A stretch of 64,000 nt of DNA from positions 124,001 to 188,000 of the forward strand of contig JANQRX010000003.1 in NCBI GenBank assembly GCA_028284325.1, written 5' to 3'. This DNA is from Bauldia sp. (GTDB lineage: Bacteria > Pseudomonadota > Alphaproteobacteria > Rhizobiales > Kaistiaceae). The notes beneath the pieces were generated by a model. That model saw nothing but the letters and a program-made list of their open reading frames with translations, was not told the DNA's origin and did not search any database. Positions 63,637 through 64,000 of the stretch are shown piece after piece. The position numbers were made by a program, and so were the translations under genes. Positions within the stretch are counted from its first letter, which is position 1. Each line of letters opens with the position of its first letter.

Positions 63637-63790
63637 CCTTCGGAAACGAATGCCAAGGACGCCTGCGCGACATGACTCACAATAGGTGCGCATGTCATCA
63701 GGTCGATCCACTCGTCCACGGCATGGGCCTGCTTCAATGATCCGGGCCCATAGACCATGACGGGGACGTCGAAGAGATCCGGGCCTCGAT
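63555..63790 (-). pseudogene. C-terminal remnant of an M20-family peptidase
   Basis: The frame reads GPDLFDVPVMVYGPGSLKQA then HAVDEWIDLMTCAPIVSHVA, the last helix-strand region of ArgE/DapE-like M20 peptidases (YGPG...AHA.DEW). Everything upstream is missing because the deaminase-like gene ends at 63801. The open frame also runs 82 bp into the end of RidA on the other strand. Confidence 0.6.
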
Positions 63791-63800
63791 TTCGTGGATG

Positions 63801-64000
63801 TCAGGCACGGTCGAACTCAGGTCGAGTGCCAAAGCGCGTGGTGACCCAGCTGTCGATGCCACCTGCTCCATCTGAGACAGGCAGGGCGCGCCACTTGTCG
63901 AACGTCGTGCAGGGGTGATGCGCCCGCATGACGAGCCTATCCCCGACGGCGACGCCGCCGCAGTCGCCAGTAAGAATGCAGTGCTGATCGTTCAACTCTC
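63801..64000 (-). CDS. D-amino-acid deaminase / D-threonine aldolase-like protein, C-terminal part
   Basis: Only the last 66 codons are in the window and the frame is open to the edge. ELNDQHCILTGD and VGDRLVMRAHHPCTTFDKWR match the C-terminal domain of fold-type III PLP enzymes of the DSD1 / amino acid deaminase group, where the His and Cys of HHPC bind zinc. Such enzymes act on D-amino acids, in line with the D-aminopeptidase-like hydrolase and RidA nearby. Confidence 0.7.
   Translation of the reverse strand, partial: ELNDQHCILTGDCGGVAVGDRLVMRAHHPCTTFDKWRALPVSDGAGGIDSWVTTRFGTRPEFDRA

Overview
The window is GC-rich (about 62-63% by eye) and densely coded. It looks like an alphaproteobacterial chromosome: an XRE/RamB-type regulator is divergent from an isocitrate lyase, there is an HmrR/CueR-type copper regulator beside a cytochrome c, L-rhamnose is handled by the non-phosphorylating route, and there are many ABC uptake operons, each with its own GntR, RpiR or LacI regulator. 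The genus cannot be fixed from the sequence alone. Most of the window is accessory catabolic DNA built from transport-plus-enzyme modules, with several gene remnants at the module joints.

Layout. 1-7.3 kb: regulator/isocitrate lyase pair, a small YqfO-like protein, tryptophanase, a MerR-family copper regulator with cytochrome c, a membrane adenylate cyclase and two small exported proteins. 7.4-17.8 kb: L-rhamnose uptake and oxidation (two GntR regulators, lactonase, L-rhamnose dehydrogenase, mutarotase, CUT2 ABC transporter, L-rhamnonate dehydratase, a mutarotase-like protein), with a scar where a dehydrogenase start is joined to the tail of a GntR gene. 17.8-19.4 kb: decayed dihydroxyacetone kinase genes beside a 3' tRNA fragment that resembles an old attachment site. 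19.4-24.9 kb: an RpiR-regulated FbpABC/AfuABC-type transporter with a histidine phosphatase. 25.4-29.3 kb: hydantoinase-like enzyme, Asp/Glu/hydantoin racemase, DapA-family lyase and GntR.

29.4-41.5 kb: the most unusual block. One tight operon joins an oligopeptide-type ABC transporter, a second solute-binding protein without a signal peptide, a VOC protein, a 670-residue P-loop NTPase fused to a SUMF/FGE-like domain, and a MalY-type C-S lyase. A 3-mercaptopyruvate-type sulfurtransferase lies upstream, and a fused double ATPase and an SDR-like protein are divergent. The set suggests uptake, sensing and cleavage of an organosulfur compound, but no known pathway fits exactly.

42.3-54.3 kb: a regulon around one GntR regulator (ThDP enzyme, class III aminotransferase, SDR, PotABCD-type transporter, cyclase-family hydrolase, MlrC-type M81 protein). 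Four copies of a TTTGATGCAACATCAAA-like palindrome lie at its promoters. A second tRNA-derived fragment follows at 54.4 kb. 54.6-64 kb: a LacI-controlled peptide ABC transporter with a cytoplasmic serine D-aminopeptidase-like hydrolase, RidA and the end of a D-amino-acid deaminase-like gene, consistent with use of D-amino-acid-containing peptides. This block also holds a twice-frameshifted SDR pseudogene, an M20 peptidase remnant and a permease whose best start codon is AUA. No rRNA, complete tRNA, CRISPR array, transposase or integrase was recognised.
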